A DNA stretch of 47,189 bases, from NCBI GenBank assembly GCA_023255715.1, contig JAGDVQ010000065.1:1-47189 (forward strand), in the 5' to 3' direction. How positions within the stretch are numbered: the stretch's first letter is position 1; each line of letters starts with the position of its first letter. This DNA is from Thiomonas sp. GTDB lineage: Bacteria; Pseudomonadota; Gammaproteobacteria; Burkholderiales; Burkholderiaceae_C. The position numbers and the translations under genes are program-made. A model generated the notes under the pieces. That model did not search any database, had not been told where the DNA came from, and saw only the letters and a list, made by a program, of their open reading frames with translations. Of the stretch, positions 12,842 through 23,886 are shown in pieces.

Positions 12842-14041
12842 GTGAATCCCCGCCTCGATCTGCTTCAGCCCTATCCCTTTGAAAAATTGCGCGTTCTGAC
12901 GCAAGGCGTCACTCCGCCTGCGCAGTTGCGCGCGATCAGCCTGGGGATCGGCGAGCCCAAGCATCCCACGCCGCAGTTCATCCGCGATGCACTGACCGCG
13001 CATCTCGACGGCCTGGCGGTGTACCCCAGCACTGCCGGAACCACGGCGTTGCGGCAGTCCTGCGCGCAGTGGGCGCACCGGCGCTATGGCATTGCCCTGG
13101 ATGCGCAGACGCAGGTGCTGCCGGTCAACGGTTCGCGCGAGGCGCTGTTCGCCATCGCGCAGACGGTGGTGGATGCCAGCCGCGACGCGGCCACCGTGGT
13201 CTGCCCCAACCCGTTCTACCAAATCTACGAGGGGGCAGCGCTGCTGGCCGGGGCGAAGCCGTATTTCGCCGCAGTGGATGCGCAGCGCAACTTTGCGGTG
13301 GACTGGGCGGCGGTGCCAAGCGAGGTCTGGCAGAACACGCAATTGGTGTACGTCTGCTCCCCGGGCAACCCGACTGGCGCGGTGATGCCGCTGTCGGAGT
13401 GGAAGCTGCTGTTCGAACTGTCCGACCGGCACGGCTTTGTCATCGCCAGCGATGAGTGCTATTCCGAAATCTGGTTTGGTGACCAGCCGCCGCTCGGGGG
13501 CCTGGAGGCAGCGTGGCGCCTGGGGCGGACGGACTATCGCAATCTGCTGATGTTCACTTCCCTGTCCAAGCGCTCCAACGTGCCGGGGCTGCGATCGGGT
13601 TTTGTTGCCGGAGATGCCGCGCTCATTGCCGCCTTCACCCGCTATCGCACCTATCACGGCAGTGCGATGAATCCGGCGGTGCAGGCCGCGAGCGCGGTCG
13701 CCTGGGACGACGAAGCACACGTCGCGCACAACCGCGCGCTGTACCGCGAGAAATTTGCCGCAGTGCTCCCCATCCTGCAGCCGGTGATGGACGTGCAATT
13801 GCCGGACGCCGGGTTCTACCTGTGGGCTGCAACACCAGGCGATGACGCGCAGTTCGCCCGCGGCCTGCTCGAAAAATACAATGTCACCGTTTTGCCCGGC
13901 AGTTATCTGGCGCGCGCGCAGGGCGGCGCCAACCCGGGCAGTGGACGCATCCGCATGGCGCTGGTTGCCTCCGTGGATGAATGTACCGAAGCGGCGCGCC
14001 GGATTGCCGCTTATTGTTCCGATCTCAACCCCTCACAGTGA
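12842..14041 (+). CDS. dapC: Succinyldiaminopimelate aminotransferase
   Basis: PLP class I aminotransferase [16 protein letters not shown]...[15 protein letters not shown]; upstream of dapD/dapE. GTG start inferred. Confidence 0.92.
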   Translation: MNPRLDLLQPYPFEKLRVLTQGVTPPAQLRAISLGIGEPKHPTPQFIRDALTAHLDGLAVYPSTAGTTALRQSCAQWAHRRYGIALDAQTQVLPVNGSREALFAIAQTVVDASRDAATVVCPNPFYQIYEGAALLAGAKPYFAAVDAQRNFAVDWAAVPSEVWQNTQLVYVCSPGNPTGAVMPLSEWKLLFELSDRHGFVIASDECYSEIWFGDQPPLGGLEAAWRLGRTDYRNLLMFTSLSKRSNVPGLRSGFVAGDAALIAAFTRYRTYHGSAMNPAVQAASAVAWDDEAHVAHNRALYREKFAAVLPILQPVMDVQLPDAGFYLWAATPGDDAQFARGLLEKYNVTVLPGSYLARAQGGANPGSGRIRMALVASVDECTEAARRIAAYCSDLNPSQ

Positions 14042-14049
14042 ACTTCACC

Positions 14050-14871
14050 ATGACGCAACAACTGCAGACTCTCATCGATCAGGCCTGGGACAACCGCACC
14101 AGCTACAGCCCGGCCAGCGCCCCGGCCGAACTGCGCGAGGCGGTCGGCCATGTGATCGATCAGCTCAACGTGGGCAAGTTGCGCGTGGCCGAGCGGGTGA
14201 ACGGCGACTGGGTGACGCACCAGTGGCTGAAGAAGGCCGTGCTGCTGAGCTTCCGCCTCCAGGACAACATGGCGATGCAGGCCGGCGATCTGCATTTTTT
14301 CGACAAGGTGCAGACCAAGTTTCACAATCTGAGTGAAGAACAGATGCGTGCCACCGGCGTGCGCGTGGTGCCGCCGGCCGTGGCGCGGCACGGCGCTTAC
14401 ATCGCGCCCAATGTGGTGCTGATGCCGTCCTATGTGAACATCGGCGCCTATGTCGATGAAGGCACGATGGTCGACACCTGGGCCACTGTGGGCTCGTGTG
14501 CGCAGATCGGCAAGAATGTGCATCTGTCGGGTGGCGTGGGCATTGGCGGGGTGCTGGAGCCCATCCAGGCCAACCCGACCATCATTGGCGACAACTGCTT
14601 CATCGGCGCGCGCTCGGAAGTGGTGGAAGGCGTGATCGTCGAGGACAACTGCGTCATCTCGATGGGCGTGTACATCGGCAAATCGACCAAGATCTACGAC
14701 CGCGCCACGGGTGAGGTGAGCTATGGCCGCATCCCGGAAGGCTCCGTGGTGGTCAGTGGCAATCTGCCCAGCAGCGACGGCAAGTACAGCCTGTATTGCG
14801 CGGTGATCGTGAAAAAGGTGGATGCGCAGACGCGTTCGAAGACCAGCATCAACGAACTGTTGCGCACTTGA
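14050..14871 (+). CDS. dapD: Tetrahydrodipicolinate N-succinyltransferase
   Basis: [16 protein letters not shown]; left-handed beta-helix hexapeptide repeats; [30 protein letters not shown]. Confidence 0.97.
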   Translation: MTQQLQTLIDQAWDNRTSYSPASAPAELREAVGHVIDQLNVGKLRVAERVNGDWVTHQWLKKAVLLSFRLQDNMAMQAGDLHFFDKVQTKFHNLSEEQMRATGVRVVPPAVARHGAYIAPNVVLMPSYVNIGAYVDEGTMVDTWATVGSCAQIGKNVHLSGGVGIGGVLEPIQANPTIIGDNCFIGARSEVVEGVIVEDNCVISMGVYIGKSTKIYDRATGEVSYGRIPEGSVVVSGNLPSSDGKYSLYCAVIVKKVDAQTRSKTSINELLRT

Positions 14872-14919
14872 GCAAACCAGGCGCGACGCACTGCAGTTTC
14901 AGATCACAAAGGGGGGTGT

Positions 14920-16071
14920 ATGTCGGCAATGGAGCGTTTGTTCAAGCTGATGGCGGAGAAAAAGGCGTCTGACATCTACATCAGCCCGCATGCCCCCATT
15001 CTCATCCGCATCAACGGTCACGCGGTGGCGGTCAACCGGCAGGTGCTGACGCCAGAGGAGCCGTTTCGCCTGCTGGCCGACGCCGTGGGGCACGAGAAGG
15101 CGGCGGAGGTCACCCGCACCGGGGAACTCAACATCGGCCTGCCGCGGCCGGGACTGGGGAGCTTTCGCATCAGCGCGTTCCGCCAGCGCGGCAGCGTGGC
15201 CATGGTGGTGCGCTTCATCCCGGGAGAAATCCCGGCGCTGGAGTCGCTCAACCTGCCCGGCGTGCTGGCCGACCTGGTCATGGAAAAGCACGGTCTGCTG
15301 CTGATGGTGGGCTCCACCGGCGCGGGCAAGAGCACCACCCTGGCGGCGATGATCGACTATCGCAATGCCAACAAGACCGGCCACATCCTCACGCTGGAAG
15401 AGCCGATCGAATACCTGTTTTCCAATCGCAAGTCCATTGTCAATCAGCGCGAGGTCGGCATCGACACCGAGTCGCTCGCTGTGGGCCTGAGAAATGCGCT
15501 GCGCCAGGCGCCAGACTGCATCATGATCGGTGAAATCCGCGACCAGACGACCATGAGCGCGGCGCTGCAATACGCCCTGTCTGGCCACCTTTGCCTGGCC
15601 ACGCTGCACGCCAACAACAGCTATCAGGCGCTGAACCGCATTGTCGGTTTCTATCCGATGGATCAGCGTGCCGCACTGTTCAACGACATGGCGTCGGGGC
15701 TGCGCGGCATCGTCTCGCAGCGGTTGCTGCGCGCCAGTGCCGGGGGGCTGACGCCAGCGGTGGAAATCATGCTCAACACCCAGCTGGTGCGGGAACTGAT
15801 CGAAAAGGGCGATTTCTCCGGGGTCAAGGAGGCGATGGAAAAATCCATGGCCGAAGGCTCGCAGACGTTCGAGCAGGCACTGGCGGCCATGGTGGTCGAT
15901 GGCGTGGTCAGCCGCGAGGAAGCGCTGGCCTATGCCGACTCTCCCACCAATCTGCTCTGGCGGCTGGAGAACGATTCAACCCTGCGCAAGCAGGCCGCGC
16001 CGGCCGAAGCCATCGAAGACGACACCCCTTCTTTCACCGAGATCACTCTCGACCTCGATTCCCCGCGTTAA
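14920..16071 (+). CDS. pilU: PilT/PilU-type twitching motility ATPase, most like PilU
   Basis: Walker [26 protein letters not shown]; extended acidic C-terminus. Confidence 0.88.
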   Translation: MSAMERLFKLMAEKKASDIYISPHAPILIRINGHAVAVNRQVLTPEEPFRLLADAVGHEKAAEVTRTGELNIGLPRPGLGSFRISAFRQRGSVAMVVRFIPGEIPALESLNLPGVLADLVMEKHGLLLMVGSTGAGKSTTLAAMIDYRNANKTGHILTLEEPIEYLFSNRKSIVNQREVGIDTESLAVGLRNALRQAPDCIMIGEIRDQTTMSAALQYALSGHLCLATLHANNSYQALNRIVGFYPMDQRAALFNDMASGLRGIVSQRLLRASAGGLTPAVEIMLNTQLVRELIEKGDFSGVKEAMEKSMAEGSQTFEQALAAMVVDGVVSREEALAYADSPTNLLWRLENDSTLRKQAAPAEAIEDDTPSFTEITLDLDSPR

Positions 16072-16090
16072 GCGCGCACACGACCGCCGC

Positions 16091-17239
16091 ATGTCTCCCA
16101 CGCAAACCCTGGTTCACGATCTCATTTCCCGCCACTCCGTCACCCCGCGCGATGCGGGCTGCCAGCAGGTCATCGGCGCACGTCTGGCCGCACTGGGCTT
16201 TGCCTGCGAGACGGTGGAAAGCGGCCCGCCGGACTTTCGCGTGACCAACCTCTGGGCGCTGCGCCCGGGCTCGGTGGACGACGCACCGGTGCTGGTGTTT
16301 GCCGGCCACACCGATGTCGTGCCCACCGGCCCGCTCGATCAGTGGCACAGCGACCCGTTCGTGCCCACCGTGCGCGAGGGGCGGCTGTACGGTCGCGGGG
16401 CGGCCGACATGAAAACCTCGCTGGCCGCGATGGTGGTGGCCGTGGAGGAATTTCTTGCCGCGCATCCGCAACCCAGGGGCGCAATCGCCTTCCTGCTGAC
16501 CAGTGATGAAGAAGGCCCTGCGCGCGACGGCACGGTGAAGGTGTGCGAACTGCTGGCCGCCCGCCGTCAGCGGCTGGACTGGTGCATCGTCGGCGAGCCC
16601 ACCTCCACCGCAACCCTGGGCGACGTGATCAAGAACGGGCGGCGCGGCTCGCTGTCCGGGCGGCTGACCGTGCGGGGTGTGCAGGGCCACATCGCTTACC
16701 CGCACCTGGCCAGGAACCCCATCCATCTTGCCGCTCCCGCGCTGGCCGAACTGGCGGCAATCACCTGGGACGCGGGCAATGCCCACTTCCCGCCAACGTC
16801 CTGGCAGATGTCCAACATCCACGCTGGCACCGGAGCGACCAATGTCATTCCAGGGGAGGTGGTGGTGGATTTCAACTTCCGCTTTTCCACCGAATCCACG
16901 CCGGATCAATTGCGGCAGCGCGTGCATGCGGTGCTCGACCGCCACGCGCTGGAATACGCCATCGACTGGACTTTGGGCGGAGAGCCGTTTCTCACCGCGC
17001 CGGGCGCGCTGTCCGAGGCCTTGCAGGCCGCCATTCGGGCCGAGACCGGCGTGCAGGCGCAGCTTTCCACCACGGGTGGCACGTCCGATGGCCGTTTCAT
17101 CGCCAAGATCTGTCCGCAGGTCGTGGAGTTCGGTCCGGTCAACGCCAGCATCCACAAAATCGACGAATGGGTGGACGTGAGCGCGATCGACCCGCTGAAA
17201 AACATTTATCGCCGCACCCTCGAGGCGCTGGTGGCATGA
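16091..17239 (+). CDS. dapE: Succinyl-diaminopimelate desuccinylase
   Basis: [22 protein letters not shown]...[17 protein letters not shown]...[14 protein letters not shown]. Confidence 0.97.
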   Translation: MSPTQTLVHDLISRHSVTPRDAGCQQVIGARLAALGFACETVESGPPDFRVTNLWALRPGSVDDAPVLVFAGHTDVVPTGPLDQWHSDPFVPTVREGRLYGRGAADMKTSLAAMVVAVEEFLAAHPQPRGAIAFLLTSDEEGPARDGTVKVCELLAARRQRLDWCIVGEPTSTATLGDVIKNGRRGSLSGRLTVRGVQGHIAYPHLARNPIHLAAPALAELAAITWDAGNAHFPPTSWQMSNIHAGTGATNVIPGEVVVDFNFRFSTESTPDQLRQRVHAVLDRHALEYAIDWTLGGEPFLTAPGALSEALQAAIRAETGVQAQLSTTGGTSDGRFIAKICPQVVEFGPVNASIHKIDEWVDVSAIDPLKNIYRRTLEALVA

Positions 17240-18186
17240 CCCACACTGCGGACACGCGGCCGCACGACTCTTCCCCGACGACACTGGGCGACGCGTGGGC
17301 CGAATCGGCGCACGCACTGGCCGCCGCGTCACTGGATTACGGACATGGCTGCGCCAGCGCCGAGGAAGAGGCGGCCTGGCTGGTCTTGCATGCCGCGGGG
17401 TTGCCCGCCACCGAGGCCGATCGGCTCGACATCCATGCCGCCCAGCCGCTGACCGAACGCCAGGTTCGGCAGATTCAGCAGATCACCGCACAGCGCATCG
17501 CCAGTCGCCAGCCGCTGGCCTATCTGCTCGGAGAGGCCTGGTTGGCTGGACTGCGGTTCACGGTCGATCCGCGGGTGATCGTGCCGCGTTCCTTCATTGC
17601 CGAACTGCTCGACCAGGGCGCTCTCGATCCCTGGCTTGTTGCGCCGCCGCAGCGTGTGCTGGACATGTGCACCGGATCGGGTTGTCTGGCCATTCTTGCC
17701 GCGCTGGCCTGGGAAGACGCGCAGGTGGACGCCGCCGATCTCTCGCCGGACGCCCTGGCCGTGGCGCAGATCAACCGCGCCGATTACGCGCTGCAGGATC
17801 GCGTCCGGCTCATCGCCTCCGATCTGTGGAGCGCTTTCGCCGCCCTGCCGGGCGAGGGCTATGACCTGGTGCTGTGCAACCCGCCCTATGTGCCCACCTC
17901 CAGCATGCAGGCGCTGCCCGAGGAATACCGCCATGAGCCCGCGCTGGCGCTGGCCGGTGGAGTCGATGGCATGGATCTGGTGCGACGTTTCCTGCGCGAG
18001 GCGCCAGTCCACCTCGCGCCGCACGGCGTGATCGTGCTTGAAGTGGGCAACGAGCGCGCGGCGTTCGAGGCGGCATTTCCGCAACTGCCTGCGGTCTGGC
18101 TCGAGACCGAACTTCACCTCGAGGCCGTCTGCCTGCTGCTCGCAGACGACTTGCGTGCAGCGTTTGCAGCCGGAGCCGCAGCATGA
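17236..18186 (+). CDS. prmB: Ribosomal protein uL3 N5-glutamine methyltransferase
   Basis: [17 protein letters not shown] and NPPYVP motifs; 4-nt ATGA overlap with dapE. Confidence 0.93.
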   Translation: MTHTADTRPHDSSPTTLGDAWAESAHALAAASLDYGHGCASAEEEAAWLVLHAAGLPATEADRLDIHAAQPLTERQVRQIQQITAQRIASRQPLAYLLGEAWLAGLRFTVDPRVIVPRSFIAELLDQGALDPWLVAPPQRVLDMCTGSGCLAILAALAWEDAQVDAADLSPDALAVAQINRADYALQDRVRLIASDLWSAFAALPGEGYDLVLCNPPYVPTSSMQALPEEYRHEPALALAGGVDGMDLVRRFLREAPVHLAPHGVIVLEVGNERAAFEAAFPQLPAVWLETELHLEAVCLLLADDLRAAFAAGAAA

Positions 18187-20132
18187 TCCGCCTCACCGAC
18201 ATCGTGCTGCGCCGGGGCATCCAGGTGGTGCTCGACCACGCCAGCCTCACCCTGCATCCCGGCGACAAGGTGGGTCTGGTGGGCGTGAACGGCGCTGGCA
18301 AGACCTCGCTGTTTTCGCTGCTGCTCGGCAGGCTGCATGAAGACGCGGGCACTCTGGAAAAGCCAGCGAACTGGCGCCTGGCCACGGTTGCACAAGACGT
18401 GCCCGATACCGACGCCACCGCAACCGACTTCGTGCTGCAGGGCGACGTGGCCCTGTGCGCCGCACAGCGGGCGCTGCAGGCGGCCATGAGCGCGCCCGAG
18501 CACGACGAGGCGGCCAGCCACGACCTTGGCGAAGCGCAGCATGCGTTCGAACTGGCCGACGGCTACACCGCACGGGCGCGGGCCGAGGCCTTGTTGCTCG
18601 GACTGGGTTTCAGCGTGGCGGAATTGCACAAGCCCGTGCGGCAGTTCTCTGGTGGCTGGCGCATGCGGCTCGCGCTGGCGCAGGCGCTGTTCGCACCGAG
18701 CGACTGCCTGCTGCTCGACGAGCCGACCAATCACCTCGACCTCGACGCGCTGGTCTGGCTGGAGCAGTGGCTGAGCCGCTATCCCGGGCTGCTGCTGATC
18801 ATTTCGCACGACCGCGAATTTCTCGACGCCATCTGCCGCGTCACCGTGCATCTCGACGGCGGCAAGCTCACCCGCTACGGCGGCAATTACACCCTGTTCG
18901 AGGAACAGCGCGCTGAAAAAATCATGCAGCAGCAGGCGGCGTTTGCCCGGCAGCAGCAAGACATTGCACGGCTGACGCGCTTTGTCGAGCGCTTCCGTGC
19001 CAAGGCAACCAAGGCGCGTCAGGCGCAAAGCCGCATGAAGGCGCTCGAGCGCATGGAGCGGCTGGCGCCGGTCTATCTCAGCGGTGCCCTGCGCATCGAG
19101 CTGCTGGCGCCGCTGAGTCTGCCGCAGCAACTGCTCACCCTGCATGACGGGTGCTGCGGCTACGGCGATCCCCCCATCCTCAAGGGCGTCAGCAGGGTCG
19201 TGACCGGCGGCCTGCGCCTGGGCATTCTGGGGGCCAACGGGCAGGGCAAGTCCACTCTGGTCAAGACCCTCGCCGGTGTGCTGCCTCTGCTGTCGGGCCA
19301 GCGCATCGAGGGCAAGGGACTGGTGATTGGCTACTTCGCCCAGCAGGAGGTCGATGTGCTGCGGCTGGATGAATCGCCGCTGCAGCACATGCAGCGTCTG
19401 GCACGCGACATGGCGCCGCAAACGTCCGAGCAGGAATGGCGCAACTGGCTGGGCCGCTACCAGTTCGACGGCGACATGATGCTGCGCGCCTGCGGCAGTT
19501 TTTCCGGTGGCGAAAAGGCTCGCCTGGCGCTGGCGCTGGTCATCTGGCGCAAACCCAATCTGCTGCTGCTCGACGAGCCCACCAATCACCTCGATCTCCC
19601 CACACGCGAGGCGCTGGCCATGGCGCTGCAGGACTTCGCCGGCTCCGTGCTGCTGGTGTCGCACGACCGCGCCTTGCTGCGCGCCACCTGCGATGCCTTC
19701 TGGCTGGTGGCCGACGGTCAGGTGCAGGACTTCGACGGCAGCCTCGATGACTACCAGCAATGGGCCCTGGCGCGCACCCGACAGCGCCAGAGCGCTGCCC
19801 AAGCCAAGCCCCAGACGCAGGCGAGCGTGCCCGAGCCTGAGCTGACTTCGCTGGATCGCAAGGAAGCCCGCCGCCAGCAGGCCGAACAGCGGCAACAGCG
19901 TGCGCAGCGGCTCAAGCCGATCAAGGCCGAGTTCGACAAGGTCGAGACCGAAATGCGCCAGCTCGAGGCAGACCGCACGGCGCTGGAAGCTGCGCTCGCG
20001 CAGCCCGGTCTGCCGACGGCAGAACGCGTGGAGCACAGCAGACAGCACCACGCCCTCTCCGAGCGCATTGCCCTGCTCGAAGATCGCTGGCTTGAACTGG
20101 GGGAACAACTCGAAGCGCTGCAGTCGGTCTGA
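18183..20132 (+). CDS. ABC-F ATPase (YheS-like)
   Basis: Two Walker A sites (GVNGAGKTS, GANGQGKST), two SGG signature motifs, C-terminal coiled coil, no TM; 4-nt overlap with prmB. Confidence 0.92.
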   Translation: MIRLTDIVLRRGIQVVLDHASLTLHPGDKVGLVGVNGAGKTSLFSLLLGRLHEDAGTLEKPANWRLATVAQDVPDTDATATDFVLQGDVALCAAQRALQAAMSAPEHDEAASHDLGEAQHAFELADGYTARARAEALLLGLGFSVAELHKPVRQFSGGWRMRLALAQALFAPSDCLLLDEPTNHLDLDALVWLEQWLSRYPGLLLIISHDREFLDAICRVTVHLDGGKLTRYGGNYTLFEEQRAEKIMQQQAAFARQQQDIARLTRFVERFRAKATKARQAQSRMKALERMERLAPVYLSGALRIELLAPLSLPQQLLTLHDGCCGYGDPPILKGVSRVVTGGLRLGILGANGQGKSTLVKTLAGVLPLLSGQRIEGKGLVIGYFAQQEVDVLRLDESPLQHMQRLARDMAPQTSEQEWRNWLGRYQFDGDMMLRACGSFSGGEKARLALALVIWRKPNLLLLDEPTNHLDLPTREALAMALQDFAGSVLLVSHDRALLRATCDAFWLVADGQVQDFDGSLDDYQQWALARTRQRQSAAQAKPQTQASVPEPELTSLDRKEARRQQAEQRQQRAQRLKPIKAEFDKVETEMRQLEADRTALEAALAQPGLPTAERVEHSRQHHALSERIALLEDRWLELGEQLEALQSV

Positions 20133-20154
20133 GTTGGCGCATGCCGCTCGAAAT

Positions 20155-20202
20155 TTGATCAATGCGGATATGCGGACCTGTTGATCCGAGTAAATTGGTC
20201 AA
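20155..20202. promoter_or_regulatory. Clustered TTGATC-type motifs upstream of the orphan small gene
   Basis: TTGATCAA at 20155-20162, TTGATCC at 20181-20187, TTGGTCAA at 20195-20202. Confidence 0.35.
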
Positions 20203-20215
20203 CCTTTCATCGGCA

Positions 20216-20234
20216 AGTCAGCCATCGGCTGACT
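20216..20234 (+). other. 5'-leader hairpin (8-bp stem, 3-nt loop)
   Basis: AGTCAGCC-ATC-GGCTGACT, ending 21 nt upstream of ATG 20256; no U-tract follows. Confidence 0.6.
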
Positions 20235-20255
20235 GCGATCATCCTCGGAGTTCTC

Positions 20256-20648
20256 ATGAAACAAACCCTGCTGCAAGAAAAATACCCTGTCTATGTTGCC
20301 GAAGTCTCCAAGTCCGAGACACGTTACACCACGGTCGGCGAAGTCGTCGATTACTTCAAGGAAAAGATCGCTTCCAACCCCAAGGTGAAATTCATCGCCG
20401 TGTTCGACCATTTCGAGCACACCACCAACATCGGCGGCGCCATTGCCCCGGAGATCAAGGCAGCGGCGGAGGTGATTTTCTGCTTCGGCATTGCATTGCC
20501 CAACCCCATGGTGCTTGCCGTGCGTCCGCGCTCCATCGGCATTGCCGACATGGGTGACAAATTCGTGGTCACCTTCCTCGAAGCACCCATGGCTCCGGCC
20601 AACGAAGCCATGGAAGCCTGGACAAAAGGGTTGCACAACAAGGACTGA
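20256..20648 (+). CDS. Conserved hypothetical protein, probably DUF6858-like
   Basis: 130-aa ORF MKQTLLQEKYPVYVAEVSKSETRYTTVGEVVDYFKEKI..., SD-like CGGAG upstream, own terminator; family assignment from memory only. Confidence 0.8.
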   Translation: MKQTLLQEKYPVYVAEVSKSETRYTTVGEVVDYFKEKIASNPKVKFIAVFDHFEHTTNIGGAIAPEIKAAAEVIFCFGIALPNPMVLAVRPRSIGIADMGDKFVVTFLEAPMAPANEAMEAWTKGLHNKD

Positions 20649-20674
20649 GAACGCCCCGTTGCGTCCACAATGAT

Positions 20675-20711
20675 CAAGCACCACCCCGACACATTCGGCG
20701 GTGCTTGTTTT
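20675..20711 (+). terminator. Intrinsic terminator
   Basis: CAAGCACC ... GGTGCTTG followed by TTTT. Confidence 0.65.
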
Positions 20712-20721
20712 CTGCAACGCG

Positions 20722-22074
20722 TCAGCCTGATGGCCTTCGGGCCACGCGCCAGAGCAGCACGGCAAAGCAACTCGCCGCGACTGCCAGGCCCGTCGTATTT
20801 CCCATCCAGAAACCCGCGGCGCCCTGCAGCGCTGGCGGGGTGAGCCCCAGGGTGTCGAACCCCAGCAGATAGCCACCGCCCAGCCCGATGCCCCAGAGGG
20901 ACAGCGCATACAGCACGCTGGGCAACACTGCGATGTGGTAGGAGCGCAGGACGAAGGCGCTGCTCGATTGCACCGCGTCAAACACCTGATAGAGCGCGAT
21001 GAAAAAAAAGAGGTGATCGGCCACGCGCTGCACCTTGGGGTCGGCGGTGTACCAGCCGATGATGTGGCCCCGTTCCAGCCAGACGATCAAGCCGATGGCC
21101 ACCGAGAGCAAGGCTGCGGTTCCCACGCCACTCCAGGCCATGTGGCGCGCAGCGCGGATGTTGCCCGCGCCGAGATGCTGGGCCACCACCGAGCCCGTTG
21201 CGATGGAAATCGACAGCGGCAGCATGTAGAGCACGGTGGCGAAATTGGCGGTGATCTGGTGCGCGGCCAGCACGGTGTTTCCGAGGCGGGCGATGAACAG
21301 CGCCATGAAGGTGAAGGCGGACACCTCGACCAGCAGACTCAGCCCGATCGGCCCACCCAGGCGAAGCAGATGCGCCTGGGCAGCCCAGTCGGGCCATTCC
21401 CAGCGCGACAACGCGGCAAACGGGCGCAGCGCGGCGCTGTATCGATGCTGGAGCAGTGCCACAGCCAGCAGACCGTACTGGGTCAGCACCGTGGCCATGG
21501 CGCAGCCGGCTGCGCCGAGTGCTGCAATGCCCCGCAGACCAAACTGATCCGGCATCAGAAACAGAGCGTTGAGCAGCAGTTTGACCAGCAGCCCGCCGAT
21601 CTGCAGGCCCGCCGTGAGCAAGGGTCTGGAGATGGCCTGGCTCAGCGCCGCATGCACCCGGAACGCCAGCGCGGCCGGCAGTCCGAAGGCCAGGATGGTG
21701 AGGTAGCGATCGACCATCGGATCGTGTGCCTGCCCGGTGAGCGCCAGCAGTGGCTGCGGCCAGAGCAGGACCGCCATGCCGACGACGCACAGGCCGACAG
21801 CAAGCCAGAGTCCCTGCCGATATCCCTCTCCCACGACCCGTGGTGTGCCTGCGCCGAAGCTGCGCCCCAGTGTGGGCAGCAGCGACTGGGTGACGCCCGA
21901 GAGCGCCACATACAACGTGATGTAGATCGCCTGGCCGATGGAGAGGGTGGCCAGATTGGCCGTGGTGGAGTAATGCCCGAGCATCACCGTGTCGGCCACG
22001 CCAAAGCCGATGACCGCAAGCTGGCCGATGAGCACGCTCACGGCCAATCGCAGCAGATCGCGCAGTGACCGCAT
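20722..22074 (-). CDS. MATE family efflux transporter
   Basis: 12-TM protein; LLRLAVSVLIGQLAVIGFGVADTVMLGHYSTTANLATLSIGQAI. Confidence 0.92.
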   Translation of the reverse strand: MRSLRDLLRLAVSVLIGQLAVIGFGVADTVMLGHYSTTANLATLSIGQAIYITLYVALSGVTQSLLPTLGRSFGAGTPRVVGEGYRQGLWLAVGLCVVGMAVLLWPQPLLALTGQAHDPMVDRYLTILAFGLPAALAFRVHAALSQAISRPLLTAGLQIGGLLVKLLLNALFLMPDQFGLRGIAALGAAGCAMATVLTQYGLLAVALLQHRYSAALRPFAALSRWEWPDWAAQAHLLRLGGPIGLSLLVEVSAFTFMALFIARLGNTVLAAHQITANFATVLYMLPLSISIATGSVVAQHLGAGNIRAARHMAWSGVGTAALLSVAIGLIVWLERGHIIGWYTADPKVQRVADHLFFFIALYQVFDAVQSSSAFVLRSYHIAVLPSVLYALSLWGIGLGGGYLLGFDTLGLTPPALQGAAGFWMGNTTGLAVAASCFAVLLWRVARRPSG

Positions 22075-22081
22075 GCCGCGT

Positions 22082-23770
22082 TCAGCGAGGGGCTGGCGTC
22101 AGCCGCTGGTAGAGCAGGATCGGCTCGTCACGTTCACCGGGGCGGCCGCCGCGCCAGATCTGCCGCCACTGCGCCGCAGGACCGGGGGCATGCGTGCCCA
22201 GTGCATAGTTGCAGTCTGCCCTGGAGAAGGCAAGACGGCTCCAGTAACCGATCAAGGCTTGCGAGGTGAGGTCGATTCCAGAAGGCTGCAGGCAGGGCGT
22301 GCCGACCCGCATGGACAGTGCGCTGTTTGTGCGCACCGCATGGGCCACGCTGATACCGACGAAGCGGTAGGTGCTGGCGTAGTTCAGTGCCGGCATCCAC
22401 AGGCTGCCAACCAGCACCCAGGCGAGCGTGACCCCGCTGGCCGACAACACCATGCCCTTCCACAGCGGGTGACGATGGCGTCCGGTGCGCCACATCACGA
22501 TCGCCGTCCAGGCCGCGGTGGCCAGCAGCGAGATGCCCACCGTGAACAGATCGAGGTCGAGATGAAAGCCGGGTGCAAGCCGCGCGATATTGGCCGCGGG
22601 CTTGGGCGGCCAGCCCGTCAGCATGGCCAGCCACATCACCCAGACCACCAGCGCCAGCAGACTGTAGAGCAGGACCGCAAACCAGTCGATTGCCGCCAGC
22701 CCGGCACGCCGCATCACAGGCAGCGCGAAGCCGGCCAGAATGGCCATCGGCGGAAGGGACAGCAAAAAGACCTTGTCGTTGTTGCCGAGCGCCAGGGCGC
22801 TGAGCAACGCCAGCAGGGACAGCGCCCAGGCCGGTTGCAGGTGCCTGGCATGCAGTGATTCGCGCCAGCGCCACAGGGCCCACAACGCAAGTGGCCAGGC
22901 TGGCCAGGTGAACCAGACGCCAATGCGGAAAAAATTGCCGACGCCCTGCCATGTCGGCCATTGACCGTGCAAGGACCAGCCGAGTTGCGATTCGGCCCAC
23001 AGACCCGATGTCAGGCCGAGCAGCAGGGCGAGCAGGGAAGGCCAGTGGCGTCTGCCCAGGTCGCGCCGCAACAGCAATGCGAGCGTGACTGTCAACAGCA
23101 CAGCGAACCAGCCGGCCGATGTCAGTGCCAGGCTGAGCAGTCCCAGGCCGATCACTGCGGCCGCGGCTCCGGCCCTGCGCGGATGCAGCGACACGCCCAA
23201 CAGCACCGCGCTGACCGCGGCGAGCTGCAGCACCTGGGTCGAGGCTTCATGGCCGCGGCCGAGCAAGCCCAGCGTGGCCAGCAAGGTGAGCAGCACGCCA
23301 TCGGCGATGGCGCGGGCATAGTCGCGCGACGCAATCGGCGACCCAAAGGCCGGCGGCACGGGTTGCGCCGCGTCATCGCGCGCAAAGTGATAGGCCGCGT
23401 ACCAGGTCAGGCTCATGCTTGCACCGAGCGCCAGCATGAACGGCAGCCGGGAAGCCAGCACCGGGCCGATCAATGTGCCGAGGGCCTGAATCGACAACGC
23501 GCCCAGCCAGTGGGTCAGCCAGCCACCGCGGATGACATGGCCGTACAACTGCGGGTGAAACCAGTCGGTCGCGCCCTGCGCCATTTGCCACATCACCGCG
23601 AAATTCAGGCCGTCTGAACGCCAGGGATCGCGGCCGATGAAGCCAGGAAGGATGTAGGCCACACAGAGCAGCAACAGCAGGGGACGCGGCAGTTTGCTGA
23701 CCGCGTCGGCCTTCAGCGCGGGGCGCGTCGGCGGCCTGCGGGTCTGTCCGTGCGAGAAGGCCGAACTCAT
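22082..23770 (-). CDS. Polytopic membrane protein, probable GT-C/PMT-family glycosyltransferase
   Basis: 562 aa, many TM segments; GRDPWRSDGLNFAVMWQMA loop resembles PMT/ArnT-type first periplasmic loop. Confidence 0.6.
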   Translation of the reverse strand: MSSAFSHGQTRRPPTRPALKADAVSKLPRPLLLLLCVAYILPGFIGRDPWRSDGLNFAVMWQMAQGATDWFHPQLYGHVIRGGWLTHWLGALSIQALGTLIGPVLASRLPFMLALGASMSLTWYAAYHFARDDAAQPVPPAFGSPIASRDYARAIADGVLLTLLATLGLLGRGHEASTQVLQLAAVSAVLLGVSLHPRRAGAAAAVIGLGLLSLALTSAGWFAVLLTVTLALLLRRDLGRRHWPSLLALLLGLTSGLWAESQLGWSLHGQWPTWQGVGNFFRIGVWFTWPAWPLALWALWRWRESLHARHLQPAWALSLLALLSALALGNNDKVFLLSLPPMAILAGFALPVMRRAGLAAIDWFAVLLYSLLALVVWVMWLAMLTGWPPKPAANIARLAPGFHLDLDLFTVGISLLATAAWTAIVMWRTGRHRHPLWKGMVLSASGVTLAWVLVGSLWMPALNYASTYRFVGISVAHAVRTNSALSMRVGTPCLQPSGIDLTSQALIGYWSRLAFSRADCNYALGTHAPGPAAQWRQIWRGGRPGERDEPILLYQRLTPAPR

Positions 23771-23804
23771 CGGGAGAATCTTCGGAATGGGCGTTGCGTC
23801 TGAT

Positions 23805-23837
23805 CTGAAAAAGACAACGGGCAGCCGCGCTGCCCGT
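23805..23837 (-). terminator. Intrinsic terminator downstream of rpmE2
   Basis: Minus strand: ACGGGCAGC-GCG-GCTGCCCGT followed by TGTCTTTTTC. Confidence 0.75.
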
Positions 23838-23886
23838 GATCTGCATCTGCATCGGGTCGTGACAACCCGGATTGGCCGCCAGGTGC

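Noticed and set aside
18114-20162. 682-aa minus-strand ORF antisense to the ABC-F gene
   Set aside because: No domain; antisense artefact.
20155-20202. FNR/ANR box (TTGAT-N4-ATCAA) upstream of the orphan gene
   Set aside because: TTGATCAA and neighbours resemble the half-site, but the spacing never gives a proper TTGAT-N4-ATCAA, so no regulator is named.
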